Below the pieces are notes generated by a model that made no database searches, had not been told where the DNA came from, and worked only from the letters and a program-made list of their open reading frames with translations. From Russula earlei (Eukaryota; Basidiomycota; Agaricomycetes; Russulales; Russulaceae): 64,000 bases of DNA. Both the position numbers and the translations under genes were made by a program. The DNA lies in NCBI GenBank assembly GCA_025769875.1, contig JAGFNK010000171.1, positions 34,330 through 98,329 of the forward strand, read 5' to 3'. This document shows, piece by piece, positions 1-9,952 of the stretch (position 1 is its first letter; each line of letters opens with the position of its first letter).

Positions 1-218
1 CCACAATAATATGGACCCAAGACTCCACCATCGACACAACATAGCCATAGACTTATGATATACCTCAGAAGTGCGCCTAGAGGTAGGCCTGTAAAGGGGA
101 ATGAGGGGCAGGGTGCACAGGGATGCACAGCTTGCAAACAAGCAGATACACTGGAATGACCCATGAGCCTTCAAGCAGGACAGCTTAAGTGCTGTGGGAC
201 CAGTGTTTGTTCTTATAC

Positions 219-1768
219 TTATTCCAGAAGTGGATCTTTTATTGGGGCGTAATGTCGCGAGGTTCGTGTTGTTTCAACGTCGGCGTCTCCGCCGCCGTTT
301 TCCACGGACGCATCTTCATCGTCCGCATGCACAAAACGGCGCTCTCCTCGTGGAGCTTGGTGCGCCTGTGCGCGCTGTACCGCAAGGGCGCGCACCTTGT
401 CGGGCACGTCCTGCCAATACATTTCCTCTCTCCGTCCCTCCAACAATTCGAGCACGATCTCCTCCCCGTTCGCGCCACCTTCGAATCGTCGCAGGAGTGA
501 GAGCGCATGCTCCCGCGTTGTCAACCGCAGATAGCACTGTTCTGCGGTGTGAGACATAGGCGCAGAGGGGAGGGGTAGTCAGAGTACGCACGCTGTCGAG
601 GCCCTTGGTATAGTCCACATAGTCGAGCGCAGTCGGGTCACCCTCCTCGAGGAGGGCCGAGAACCGGGCGCGCAGCGCGGTCTTATTCGTGTCCTGCGGC
701 ACGTGCCGTGCGAAGACGACGCAGCCGAGGGGATAGTTCGGCGGAGTGTCTGATGCACGCGGGTTTAGTTCGCACGGCAGACGATTCGTCGCGCTGTGTC
801 TAATCTTGTCGGCAGCGCGCGTAGCACCGGATGCGGGTGGGTTGTGGGAAAGCACGGCAGAGGTCGCGGCCGTATGGTGGAGGAGGGTGTCGTGGTACTC
901 GACATACTCGGATTGCAGCGCCTCCCAGCGCTCTTTTGAAAGGGTGCGGAAGCCCGCCTTGCGCGCCTCAAGCTCCTCTGACGGCGCGTCGCTGACGTCG
1001 GCCGGGGCGCTACGGTTGTGGTATGGGAAGTGGGCGAGGAGGTGCGAGGTGGCAGACGGCTCGGAGAGCGTGACAAGAGCGAAGCCTTTGCATTTTGGTA
1101 GGGCGTCCGGGGGGTCTTGATGGTGCGGTGGGAGATATATGGCCTGGATGAAACAGTAATCGTGTAGTGGCGATGAATGCGCGTGTTCCCGAGGGAGAAG
1201 CTTGTACAACAGCTCGGATATTCCGACTATCGAGCGGAATTGAAAAGGTATGTTTTCCTTGGGAGAGTTAGCACGTGAGGACGAAGGCCGGAAGGCATAG
1301 CATACAACGTAGATCGTGAGGGCGTCCCAGTATTCCTGATTGAATGTGGGAAAGCGGTGTGTGGCCTCCGCCCAGTCTTTGCGCCGAACTTCGTACCCAC
1401 CTGCAAGAGAATTGCCATGGTTCGAGCGGCGAGGTCGCGTCTTGTCAACGAGTATCATGCGGATGTCAAAGGTATCTCTCGCGTGTGCGCGCAGAGACTT
1501 TACGATGGCCGCTTCTGTCAAGGAGACAGCATTCGCGGCGAGAAAGACAGGGGACGCGTGCAGGAGCGTCCTGAGCGGGATGACTTTTTATTATTATTAT
1601 TATTATTATTTTAGAGACTGTTCTGTGGCGAGAAAGAGGAAACGTACAGCCATCACGGTTTGGGTCTCGCAAGGTGGGATTTGACCAGAGGGCATAATCC
1701 GAGAAGGCCAACGCACAGAGCACGACGGGGTGGTGGACATCCTGTGATGATGAGCTGAGGGAAAGCAT
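219..1768 (-). CDS. LARP7/Pof8-like protein with C-terminal xRRM
   Basis: Read as three exons, complement(588..1583) flanked by 219..541 and 1648..1768, giving about 479 aa. The N-terminal part (residues about 10-60, with LAFSDYALW and DGFIPLRTLLHAS across the first junction) resembles the winged-helix La motif region of fungal La-related proteins. The C-terminal part has the extended RRM pattern: VDYTKG before the second intron, YLRL after it, then an acidic helix ending EEMYWQ. The xRRM binds structured RNA hairpins; in fission yeast Pof8 this supports telomerase RNA assembly and in animals LARP7 binds 7SK. Both splice joins keep phase (phase 1 each). The first exon start (ATG at 1768) is the weakest part; an upstream exon is possible. 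Family assignment rests on motif recognition only. Confidence 0.68.
1587..1611. repeat. (TAA)n / (ATT)n microsatellite inside an intron
   Basis: About eight TAA triplets on the minus strand run up to the AAAAG that serves as the 3' splice site of the first intron (1584..1647) of the LARP7-like gene. The run therefore occupies the place of the usual polypyrimidine tract. Confidence 0.85.
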
Positions 1769-1980
1769 CCGACCCGTTCGGGTATTTGCCGTAATTAAGA
1801 GATCGGGTGCCTCAACCAGTGCACGCACGGTCGCAACTTTGCGTCAATCACTCCTCGGCATCCCTCCTTGTTCACTTCGTCGTTGCCAACTTCGACGGCC
1901 ACGAGGTGTTAACGAATAAAGTTTCCCCTCCTTTCTCCCCAACCAACGTACGACGACATCTCCTCCCTCCTCCATTTCTC

Positions 1981-4900
1981 ATGATAGAATACGTCTATGC
2001 CCGTCACGACTTCGTCCCAGAGCACGACGACGAAATCGCCTTTCGCGCAGGCGACCGCATCGAGGTTATAGAGAAGGATGATCTTTACAACGACGGTTGG
2101 TGGCAGGTCCGTTTCGCTCTCTTGTTCGTTCGGCGTGCAGAGCTTTCCCCCCCTCCCTCCCCGCTCGGGAGATCATTCCACTCCCGGCTCGGCTCTTCCT
2201 CATTGCTTTCTCGAGGCATACGGGATCTACGCCTCTTTTTGTCATATGCTGCCCCTCGTACACATCTCATTTGTCCTGCTGGGCTGTTGGGGCCTGGCCT
2301 GTATTCATGGATCGCTCCCCTGTTTGGCATTCTGTTCGACTTTGGTTCTTTTGGCATGGATTTTCCCAAACATTTTGTGCCACGCGACTACTATATGCCC
2401 ATGCCCACTTTGTATCGGTTACGGCCATGGCTAACTCCCGGTATCACAGGGCCGCAACCTTGCCGGGAATGTCGGCCTTTTTCCAGAGAGTTACACCCAA
2501 CCTGCTCCACCAAACTCCGTGCCCCCTCTTGCGGCAGCGGCAGCAAACGGCCCAACGTCTTTGGAACTAACCGACAATTCCCCATCTTCGGCTGTATCCC
2601 TTCCCAGCACCAAGCAAGCACCGCCTCAGGCCCTGCCAGAGACCTCCAGCCATACCGATGATGTGAATCGAGGAGTGCCGAATCCCTCCGCTCCCAGCAG
2701 CAACGGAGAGGTCATGCGAGCCACCATAACCGATGTTCAAAAAGCAATCGAACAACTCGGCCACAAAGACGACTTTGATGGTTCTCGAAGCTTCACTTTC
2801 AGCTCACGTGACGAGTCAACGGATCACGAGACGGATCACGATACCGATGCGGATGTAGATGGCGAGGCGTGGCACAAGAGCGCTAGGCAAAGACTCGCCG
2901 AAAAGGCGAAGATGGCTGCCGAGGAACAGGCTGCCCGCGATGCGGCTGAAAGTCGTGTGCCCTTGCGTTCTATCGCCCCGCCGATCGATGTCGAACTAAG
3001 CGACGATAGCGGGGACGAAGCGGACGGGCCTTCCCCTAAGACATCTCCTGATAATCACCTCAGGCAGCATCCGCACATCCCTGAAGAAGAGGAGGACGAT
3101 ATAACTGCTCCGAATAGTCAGACCAGCCATCAAGTCGCTTCTTCCCCTTCAATCCAGCCCTCCGAGCGCTTCATCGTACCTTCCCCGATTTCTACTGCTC
3201 CCCGTCCCGATTCTGAACCTACCGAAAATTCGGCGACCGAAACGGAAGGAAATATTAGTACGGCCACCCAACGATCGTTCCCCCAAACCCAAACGGCGCG
3301 CATCCCGGGGGATAACAGTTCACTCCCGAGTCCTGTCTCGCCAGGTCTCCGAGGAATCTCCAATGGGGCTTCTGCCGCCCCCAGTGACGCTGCAAGCCAT
3401 CCCCTTTCAACACAGCTAGTTTTCCCTTCTAAAACTCAAACCTTGAGCTCAAAGGAAGTGACCGGCGTTCTTCCCTCACCCGCTGCGTCCTCCAACGGTC
3501 ACCGCTATGGCTATTCTGTTAGTAGCATCGCATCTTCTGCTCGTACTGCCGCCTCGCCATCCCAGTCAGCTGCTCGCAGTGCTGACCTTTCCAACAAAAG
3601 GCCCCGAGGCGACCTTCCCACTGAATGGACTGTCGAAGAAGTGGTCGATTGGCTACGATCCAAAGGGTTTGATAAGACCGTTTGTGACAAATTCATTGAG
3701 CAAGAAATCACAGGCGATATCCTTCTTGAGCTCGACGTTGCAGTTCTCAAATCCGAAATTGGTATTGTCGCATACGGAAAGCGCATCCGCATCGCGAACG
3801 CGATCACGGAGTTGCGCCGGCCACCAAGCGTTCTGTCTTCCTCCGCAGAACATCCCACTCGCCCGGGATCGTCCTTTCACGGAAGTCCGCTTGCGCAACA
3901 TGGGACCACCCTCAGTCATGCGACTCATGGTTCTGCCGCTCTTGAAAGCCTTGCGAGCCCCGAAAGCCCACCTGATTCGGGCAACTCAATGGGACAGCCG
4001 TCCATGCCTACACGCCGGGAGTCTGATCCTGGCGTGCGCTCGCCAGTAAACGACAGCAATACAACTGTCGGGTTGGGACTTGGGATTCCCCCTTCTCTCC
4101 TTGCTGGGGGTAGTCAAGGCAAGGCAGTGGTGAGGGTTTCATCGTTGAGATGGCGTAGAATGGTTCCACTGATTGCTTCCGAATACAGAAGATGAGACCG
4201 CCACAACTCTCACTGTCTCCTAGTGACCCGGAAATCGGTGTGAGCATCAAGAGCGTCCCTGTCGGACAACGGATCTTGTATGAAGATCGTGAGGTGCTGA
4301 GCGATGTGGGTTGCGGCCTTATGATATCATTTTTCGAGGCTAACTAGAAATCTGCAGAGCGATACCAAAGACCGTGCGACAAACGATCGCGGCCACCTGT
4401 TTGGCCGCAAAAGTTCATCGTCATCAACTGGCAAGTTGTCATTATCCCCTCGGTCGCCCGGGGAGGTTACGACACCGCGTTCGGACATGAGCGACGGTAG
4501 CCGGTTAAGACCCCAACCGCGCAAGCGTAGTTTGGATGCAACGCGTGAGAACTCGCGACTGAGCTTTTTTGGAAGTAGCATTGTGGGGACTTTGGGCAAG
4601 GCACGCAAACCACCCCCGCGTTATTCCTCGTGAGCCGATCCTTGATTATAATAACCTCGTATCTTGACGTCGACCCGGCCACATTCAGGACTACCCCAGA
4701 CCCGGAGGCATCACCTGATCGCGGTGCGCTCTCCCTCTCAAGATTTTATCCGGGCAGCGGTGGCCGCAAAACGTCCTCACGCTCGATGGCGAATGGTGGA
4801 AAGGAGGACAAGCGCGAGAAACGTGATTCTAGGGACTCCAGTGGCACAAAGGAGAGGAAAGATGTCGTGCTCCTGCGCAAGCCGGCCTCACCAATAATGG

Positions 4901-6201
4901 GGCGATCCAGCACCCTTAAATCCGGCCAGAGCATCTTGGAACAGATTGGTGAACCTGATCACAAAGGGTGGATGCGCAAGAGGGGCGAACGTTATAATTC
5001 GTGGAAAAATCGTTATTTCGTGCTCAAGGGTCCACATTTATATTGGCTTAGAAGCAACAATGCATCCGTACGTGCTATGGCTAATCAGATGCTCGTCATG
5101 TTCTCAAAATGTCTTGACAGGAGACAAAAATCAAAGGTTACGTCAACATCGTTGGTTATCGTATGCTCGCGGATGAGAACATTGATCCCGGGAGATATGG
5201 GTTCAAGTTGCTGCATGAGTCAGATCGCTCTCACTTCTTCAGCTCCGATGAACAAATGGTAGTCCGCGAGTGGATGAGGGCACTCATGAAAGCAACGATC
5301 GACCGTGATTACACGAGTGCGTTTCATCTTGTAATCCTACCCGTATCAACGCGATGTAATGCATGTGCATGCAGAACCCGTGGTGTCCTCGGTCAACGTG
5401 CCCACTATCCCCCTAGCGGTTGCCCAGGCGATGAACCCGGCTCCACGCCCTCCGTCACCCACAGCCAGGGCAGCCACCCAACGTGCTATGCGGCGCGAGA
5501 ACACGAACCAGCTATCTACACGTGATGCGGAGATTTTGATGAGCATCACACCTACGGTATTATCTGGCAACTTGAATGCCAATGGCGGTGGCCGCCAAGG
5601 GATCGAGTCTGTCTTCAGTAAACTTGAGATGGAAAGTCCGGTCTCGCCTTCGACGAGCCCCAAGTACCAGACCCCTCCTGTGCGACCACCACGGGAGATG
5701 AGAAGGAACACATCCATGTCTGAAGTACGCGTTTTTACTTCGCTCTCTTAGCCCTTTTTATGTTTATATCCACAACCTCCCAACCTTCCTTTATCTCTAC
5801 CATAAAAATAGCACCCGCCCGTGGAACCCGACCTTATTGAATGGGCCAATAGTCATCTGCCGGATACATTGCAGATAACTTCGAAAGGCTCCGTCTGCGG
5901 TGGTTTGGAGCTCCTTCGCATTGCTGAGTCAATCAAGGGTTTGAGAGCCTCCCCGGTCCCCGATAGCGTGTTCCCTCGTGGACCCCATGACGACACGCTC
6001 GAAGGGTTGTTCAGCTTGTTCGACTTTTTACTCGACAACGACGTCAAGATGGGCACGGTCAGCATCAACGACGTACGCCAGGGCAGGCGGGACAAGATCA
6101 TCCAGCTACTCAAGGCGCTCCGCGCGTGGGAGGAGAAGCGTCACGCGGTTCTGCGGTCGATCGGGACGAGTTCGATGCAGGCAGGCCCATTTGTTGCATG
6201 A
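1981..6201 (+). CDS. Boi1/Boi2 (Pob1)-type polarity scaffold: SH3, SAM, PH and CH-like domains
   Basis: Eight exons: 1981..2106, 2450..4129, 4189..4305, 4358..4629, 4689..5067, 5121..5316, 5375..5724, 5812..6201; about 1169 aa with all phases closing. An N-terminal SH3 domain (YARHDFVPEHDDEIAFRAGD, then DGWWQ and GLFPESY) is followed by a long Ser/Pro/acidic linker, a SAM domain near residue 550 (EWTVEEVVDWLRSKGFD), a PH domain (KGWMRKRGERYNSWKNRYFVL) and a C-terminal helical segment (PDLIEWANSHLP to IIQLLKALRAWEEK) that looks like a calponin-homology fold. Budding yeast Boi1/Boi2 and fission yeast Pob1 link Cdc42, formin and exocyst at growth sites; the same role at the hyphal tip is inferred. 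The first intron (343 nt) is unusually long for this genome. The CH-like call is inference. Confidence 0.9.
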
Positions 6202-7701
6202 TGAAAAGGTAATGATGACTCGGTCTTTATCTCTCTCTCTCTTCGGTCATGCTGGCTAGTCGAAGTTGATTTGCGAAGGGACACGTTATTGGTTCCCCCT
6301 CCTTTCCTTTCTCTTGATACATGTTTTCTTTGTCGAAGCCCCTCATCAATGCTTAGCTTTTCGCACTCACGCTCGTTTCATGTAGCTCATGTGTACATGC
6401 TTCTTTGGACTCTTTGCGCACGAAACGTCATCCATTCATTCAGTTCCATCCTGTCTTCCTGTCAGATTCAGACCTTTCGGTGAAAGTAATCAGATACATG
6501 CCAAGACGCGTTCTGGCCGTGAAATCATGCGAACGCCAGCATCTCCCGCACACGTCGACCACACTACAGTCGCCCTTACCGTTATCGTTGTAGCGCGAGG
6601 ACATGGTTTTACATATATAATAAAATGAAGTGTCGTACTCGGCCTTTGTAAAAAATAGACTCAGAGACGGGAGCATTACCGGTCCGGTTGTTTGTCCGTT
6701 ACGCGCCACGCTGGTGACTTTCTTGGATACGTCGATGCGGAAGTCTACTTTCCGGCTTGGACTAAAACCAGGGATGTGCTGTCATTGTTCCATGCGCTTA
6801 TATGACCCTCTTTTGGGGACCGACTTTGCCATCTGCGAGTCTTTGGGTGCGCCTCCTCGTACTACCTCTTGTAGTACGCGGACCGCATGATGCATCATCA
6901 TCTGGGGTCGCATGGCGTCCTTGCGCAGCCTGCTTTTCTAAAAGGTTTTCGGCCGGCCCGTAGCAAAGCACCTCCTGGTCTCCGTGAGGGCCTCCAATGG
7001 GGTTAAGACAAAAAAAGTTGCGGGTGGAGGAATTTCACCTGTTTCCAAAATTTATTTTTTATTCTCCTCGTTTCTCCGGGGATCGCTCGCTCTTCCCTTC
7101 CTCACGCTGCGAACTTTAAACTGTGTTTATGGTTCGTCACCCTCGTCTGGTTTTGGGCACGCTTGTTGGCATTGTCCTGCGTCCGTAACCATTTGATTAC
7201 GGACCTTCGTTTTCAGAACAACGGTTGCGGCGCGTTTTCCGGTCAGTTCAATTGGTCTGCCACGAACTTTAATATCATCCCTGTATTGCCGTCGGCGTTC
7301 GTCTGTGTACGTGCGAAGGTTCACCCTCACTCTTCATGCGCTGTATTGTTTGACTAGTGCGATACTTATCTCCCCTGCGTCGACAGAGACTCTTAGCCAC
7401 TAGGCAATGAGGACGAGTTTTGGTTGTACTCAGGGGAGGATATGAAAATCCTTCGGGGAAGTCTGCTTATAATTTTATCTACTATCCGGTGACTATCTTT
7501 TCAGGCGTTTCCTTCTTGCCTCACATCCATGCAACGGGACGCACCCTGCTTATGCTTGCGTGACGTGGAGGGAAAGCAACCCGATGTCGTATCTACAGCT
7601 AACTCATTCGATATCAACCGGAGTTTCAATAACAATAACAATTCAATTACAGTAATCATAATCAAATCAATGGGGCCCAGAGAGGTTGATCTCGCGCAGT
7701 G
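6202..7701. other. Intergenic stretch, no gene supported
   Basis: Short open frames on both strands overlap one another and show no protein-family motifs or consistent splice sites. The first few hundred bases are pyrimidine rich, as expected for the Boi gene 3' UTR and the promoter of the tubulin cofactor gene. No RNA gene was recognised. Confidence 0.5.
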
Positions 7702-8266
7702 ATGAGCAATACGGCAGCAATCCAAAAGCAACTCAAGATCAAGGCAGGGATCGTGAAGCGGTTCGTGGCGTACCACATAGTCGGCCCCTGAGAGAGATGC
7801 TGACTTTGACACACGCAGATATCAGAAAGAACTCGCGCTCTATCGCGCTGAAGTTGTGGAGAACAAAAGTAAACTCGGGTCCATCACGGCTAGCAGCGGG
7901 GGCGAGAGTGGGTCGTGGGATGTCAAGAATGCGGTGCGTGGTGCAGCACTCTCGCCGATAAATTCAGCCCCCCCACCCCCCCCCCCCCCATTCTGACTGG
8001 TTTTGTTGCCCCTGCCTTGCATCGCCCAGGCGAATCTAGTGCGCGAGAGCGAGAAAATGGTTCTCGACACTACGACGCGGCTCGAGAGAGCTGCAGGGGA
8101 ACTCGAGGATCTCCTGGTGTGTGCGGCATCATCACTGTACATGTGTGCGTGATTCGGCTGATGGTATGGGATTTCACTTTCACAGAACTCTGTCAAAAGG
8201 AATGCGGACTTGGCGCAGAATCTGGAATTACTTGAGGCCGAGGCCATACTTGCCGCAGCAAAATAG
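7702..8266 (+). CDS. TBCA: Tubulin-binding cofactor A (Rbl2-like chaperone)
   Basis: Four exons, 7702..7769, 7819..7933, 8030..8116, 8186..8266, giving 116 aa, the normal size of this small three-helix protein. Exon 1 encodes the family signature IQKQLKIKAGIVKRF, followed by a helix (YQKELALYRAEVVENKSKL), a central helix (ESEKMVLDTTTRLERAAGEL) and a C-terminal helix (ELLEAEAILAAAK). The protein captures newly folded beta-tubulin in the pathway that makes alpha/beta dimers. The second intron contains a long C tract (7968-7989). Splice phases 2, 0 and 0 all close. Confidence 0.88.
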
Positions 8267-8343
8267 TGCCCGATAATAGAGAGGACGGGTGACTTTTCGC
8301 TGTAGCATATACACGCATCAGTCAACTCCATACCCGCTGCTAG

Positions 8344-9072
8344 TTATCCTATCACACTCATATGTACTTCACCCTCGGTCCTCCTCAGTTCAGCCTCCAC
8401 CTCCGCGCGTCGGGCGTCCCTCAATTTGGTGAGCGCATCGAGTGCACCTTGCCACGCGTCGCGCTCTACGCGTTCCTCGAGCAATCCGCGCGTTTTCTCT
8501 TTTGCTTTGGCTCTTGAAGTTCCTTCGATCGCGCTACAACCACTGCCATCACCCGCGCTACGGTCCGAGGCCCCCGGCGTCGGCGTCGGTGTGAGGGGAA
8601 GGGGGAGGCCGACGCCTTGAGGCGGGGGTACAAACCCGGCGGGCGGCGCAGTGAGGACCGCAGGAGAGACGCGGGCGGCTCGGATGTGCGCGAGCGAGGA
8701 GCGGAGTGCCATTTGTATTCCCTGGAGGTGGATGAATGGAGCAAGGGGGAGGGAAAGGGGATGTCACGCACGTCGAGGGTTTCAAAGTATTCGCCGACTT
8801 TTTCGACGAATTGTTCGCTGCGCTCGTCGCCCTCCGGCAGTCCTGCGTCGGACGCGTCCGTTTGGGGGAGGGAGAGGAGGGCGAGCGAAGAGCTTGCGAG
8901 GGAGAGGAGACGGCCGATGTCCTGCGGGCACGGAATAGTTACTAGATAAGCGTGGGGAAGGGGACCAAACGAAGACCTTTTCTACTCTGCCGAGGTCATG
9001 TATTTGGCGGGCGGTGCGGGATGAGGACCAAATCGGGTCGTCGTCGTCGTCGTCGTCGTCGTCGAGGGACAT
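8344..9072 (-). CDS. MED11: Mediator complex subunit 11
   Basis: Three exons on the minus strand, 8977..9072, 8772..8921 and 8344..8721; 207 aa. The N-terminus is MSL followed by nine Asp residues, then the Med11 core ARQIHDLGRVEKDIGRLL, a Leu/Ser helix (LASSSLALLSL) and EQFVEKVGEYFETLDGIQ, which form the coiled-coil bundle with Med22 in the Mediator head. A proline-rich linker and a charged C-terminal helix follow and are longer than in yeast. Med11 helps stabilise the preinitiation complex. The start lies about 40 bp from the putative start of the divergent Nudix gene, so the two probably share a promoter. Confidence 0.8.
9037..9063. repeat. (GTC)9 microsatellite encoding poly-Asp in MED11
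   Basis: Nine uninterrupted GTC triplets on the plus strand read as nine GAC (Asp) codons directly after MSL of the Mediator subunit. The length may vary between strains. Confidence 0.9.
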
Positions 9073-9112
9073 GGTTGAGGTCACCTTGACTCGGTCTAAC
9101 GGACCGTCACCA

Positions 9113-9853
9113 ATGTACACATTCCTCTGTACGTACAGCTATTTTAATGCTGTCCTTCCCCGTGCCCTCCTCTCACTTTCAGTAAACCACCTCCATCCGC
9201 CACCGTTCGCACAATTCCCCAGTTTGAGAAACGAAAAGTGGAGGCCACGCTCTGCAGATATCCCACGGAGAAATTCTCTGCGTCCAACGTTGCGGCCTGC
9301 GGCGGGTCCGTCCCTGATCCGATCCACGCTCGCGCCGCTCGAAATCTGCCTTCCGCACCGCACCGCACCGCGCGTGACGGACGTGAGGAGTGGGTGCTGC
9401 CCAAGGGCCACAAGGACCGCGGAGAGGACGTGGCCGAGGCGGCGGTGCGGGAGACATACGAGGAGACGGGGTGCCCTTGTAGGCTGCTCCCGCCGGACAT
9501 GACCACGGTCGCGACCGTGGCGGGCCAACAAACGCCGGGGGTGCCCTCGCTCGCGCGCCGATGCGAGAAGGGGCCCGTTCATGCTCACGCTGCGCCGGGC
9601 CAACGACGCGTCCGTCAAAGTCATCCGGGTGTGGTTCGTCGCCGTGCGCACCGGCGCGGACAAGGTCGACGGCACGCAGACCGCCAACGAGGGGTTTGAG
9701 AGCGCGTCTTATGGCGCTGACGAGGCGCTCAAGCGCACTACGTTCCGGACGGATCGTGAGCTTATCGAGGCGGCAGTCGAGCTCGTTAGGCTTATCCCTC
9801 TGATACAGGGCGTGGAAGGAAGTTTCGAGGTGTGCCGAGAAGTGTCGCGTTGA
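9113..9853 (+). CDS. Nudix hydrolase, diphosphoinositol-phosphate phosphohydrolase type, frame disrupted
   Basis: The Nudix box is complete: G HKDRG E DVAEAAV REtyEEtG, preceded by EEWVLPKGHKD as in Aps1/DIPP enzymes, which hydrolyse inositol pyrophosphates and dinucleoside polyphosphates. A C-terminal part in a neighbouring frame (FMLTLRRANDASVKVIRVWF to LVRLIPLIQ) fits the rest of the fold. The two parts join if one G of the G-run 9570-9573 is surplus. Upstream, around 9310-9400, the strand ICLPHRT also lies in another frame next to an ACCGC repeat, so more indels are likely. A first exon ending at about 9121 with a 50-nt intron is a guess. This is a damaged gene or an assembly artefact. 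Confidence 0.6.
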
Positions 9854-9952
9854 TGTCGGGACACGCTATGTATAGGAGCTAGATGAGATTACATCATCAT
9901 GATAGTGCATGATGAAGTCTTGCTCGATAAGATGACCACAAAATAAGACACG

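Noticed and set aside
1807..2661. 284-codon frame across the first intron of the Boi gene
   Set aside because: It reads through a 343-nt intron; splicing 2106 to 2450 restores the SH3 domain.
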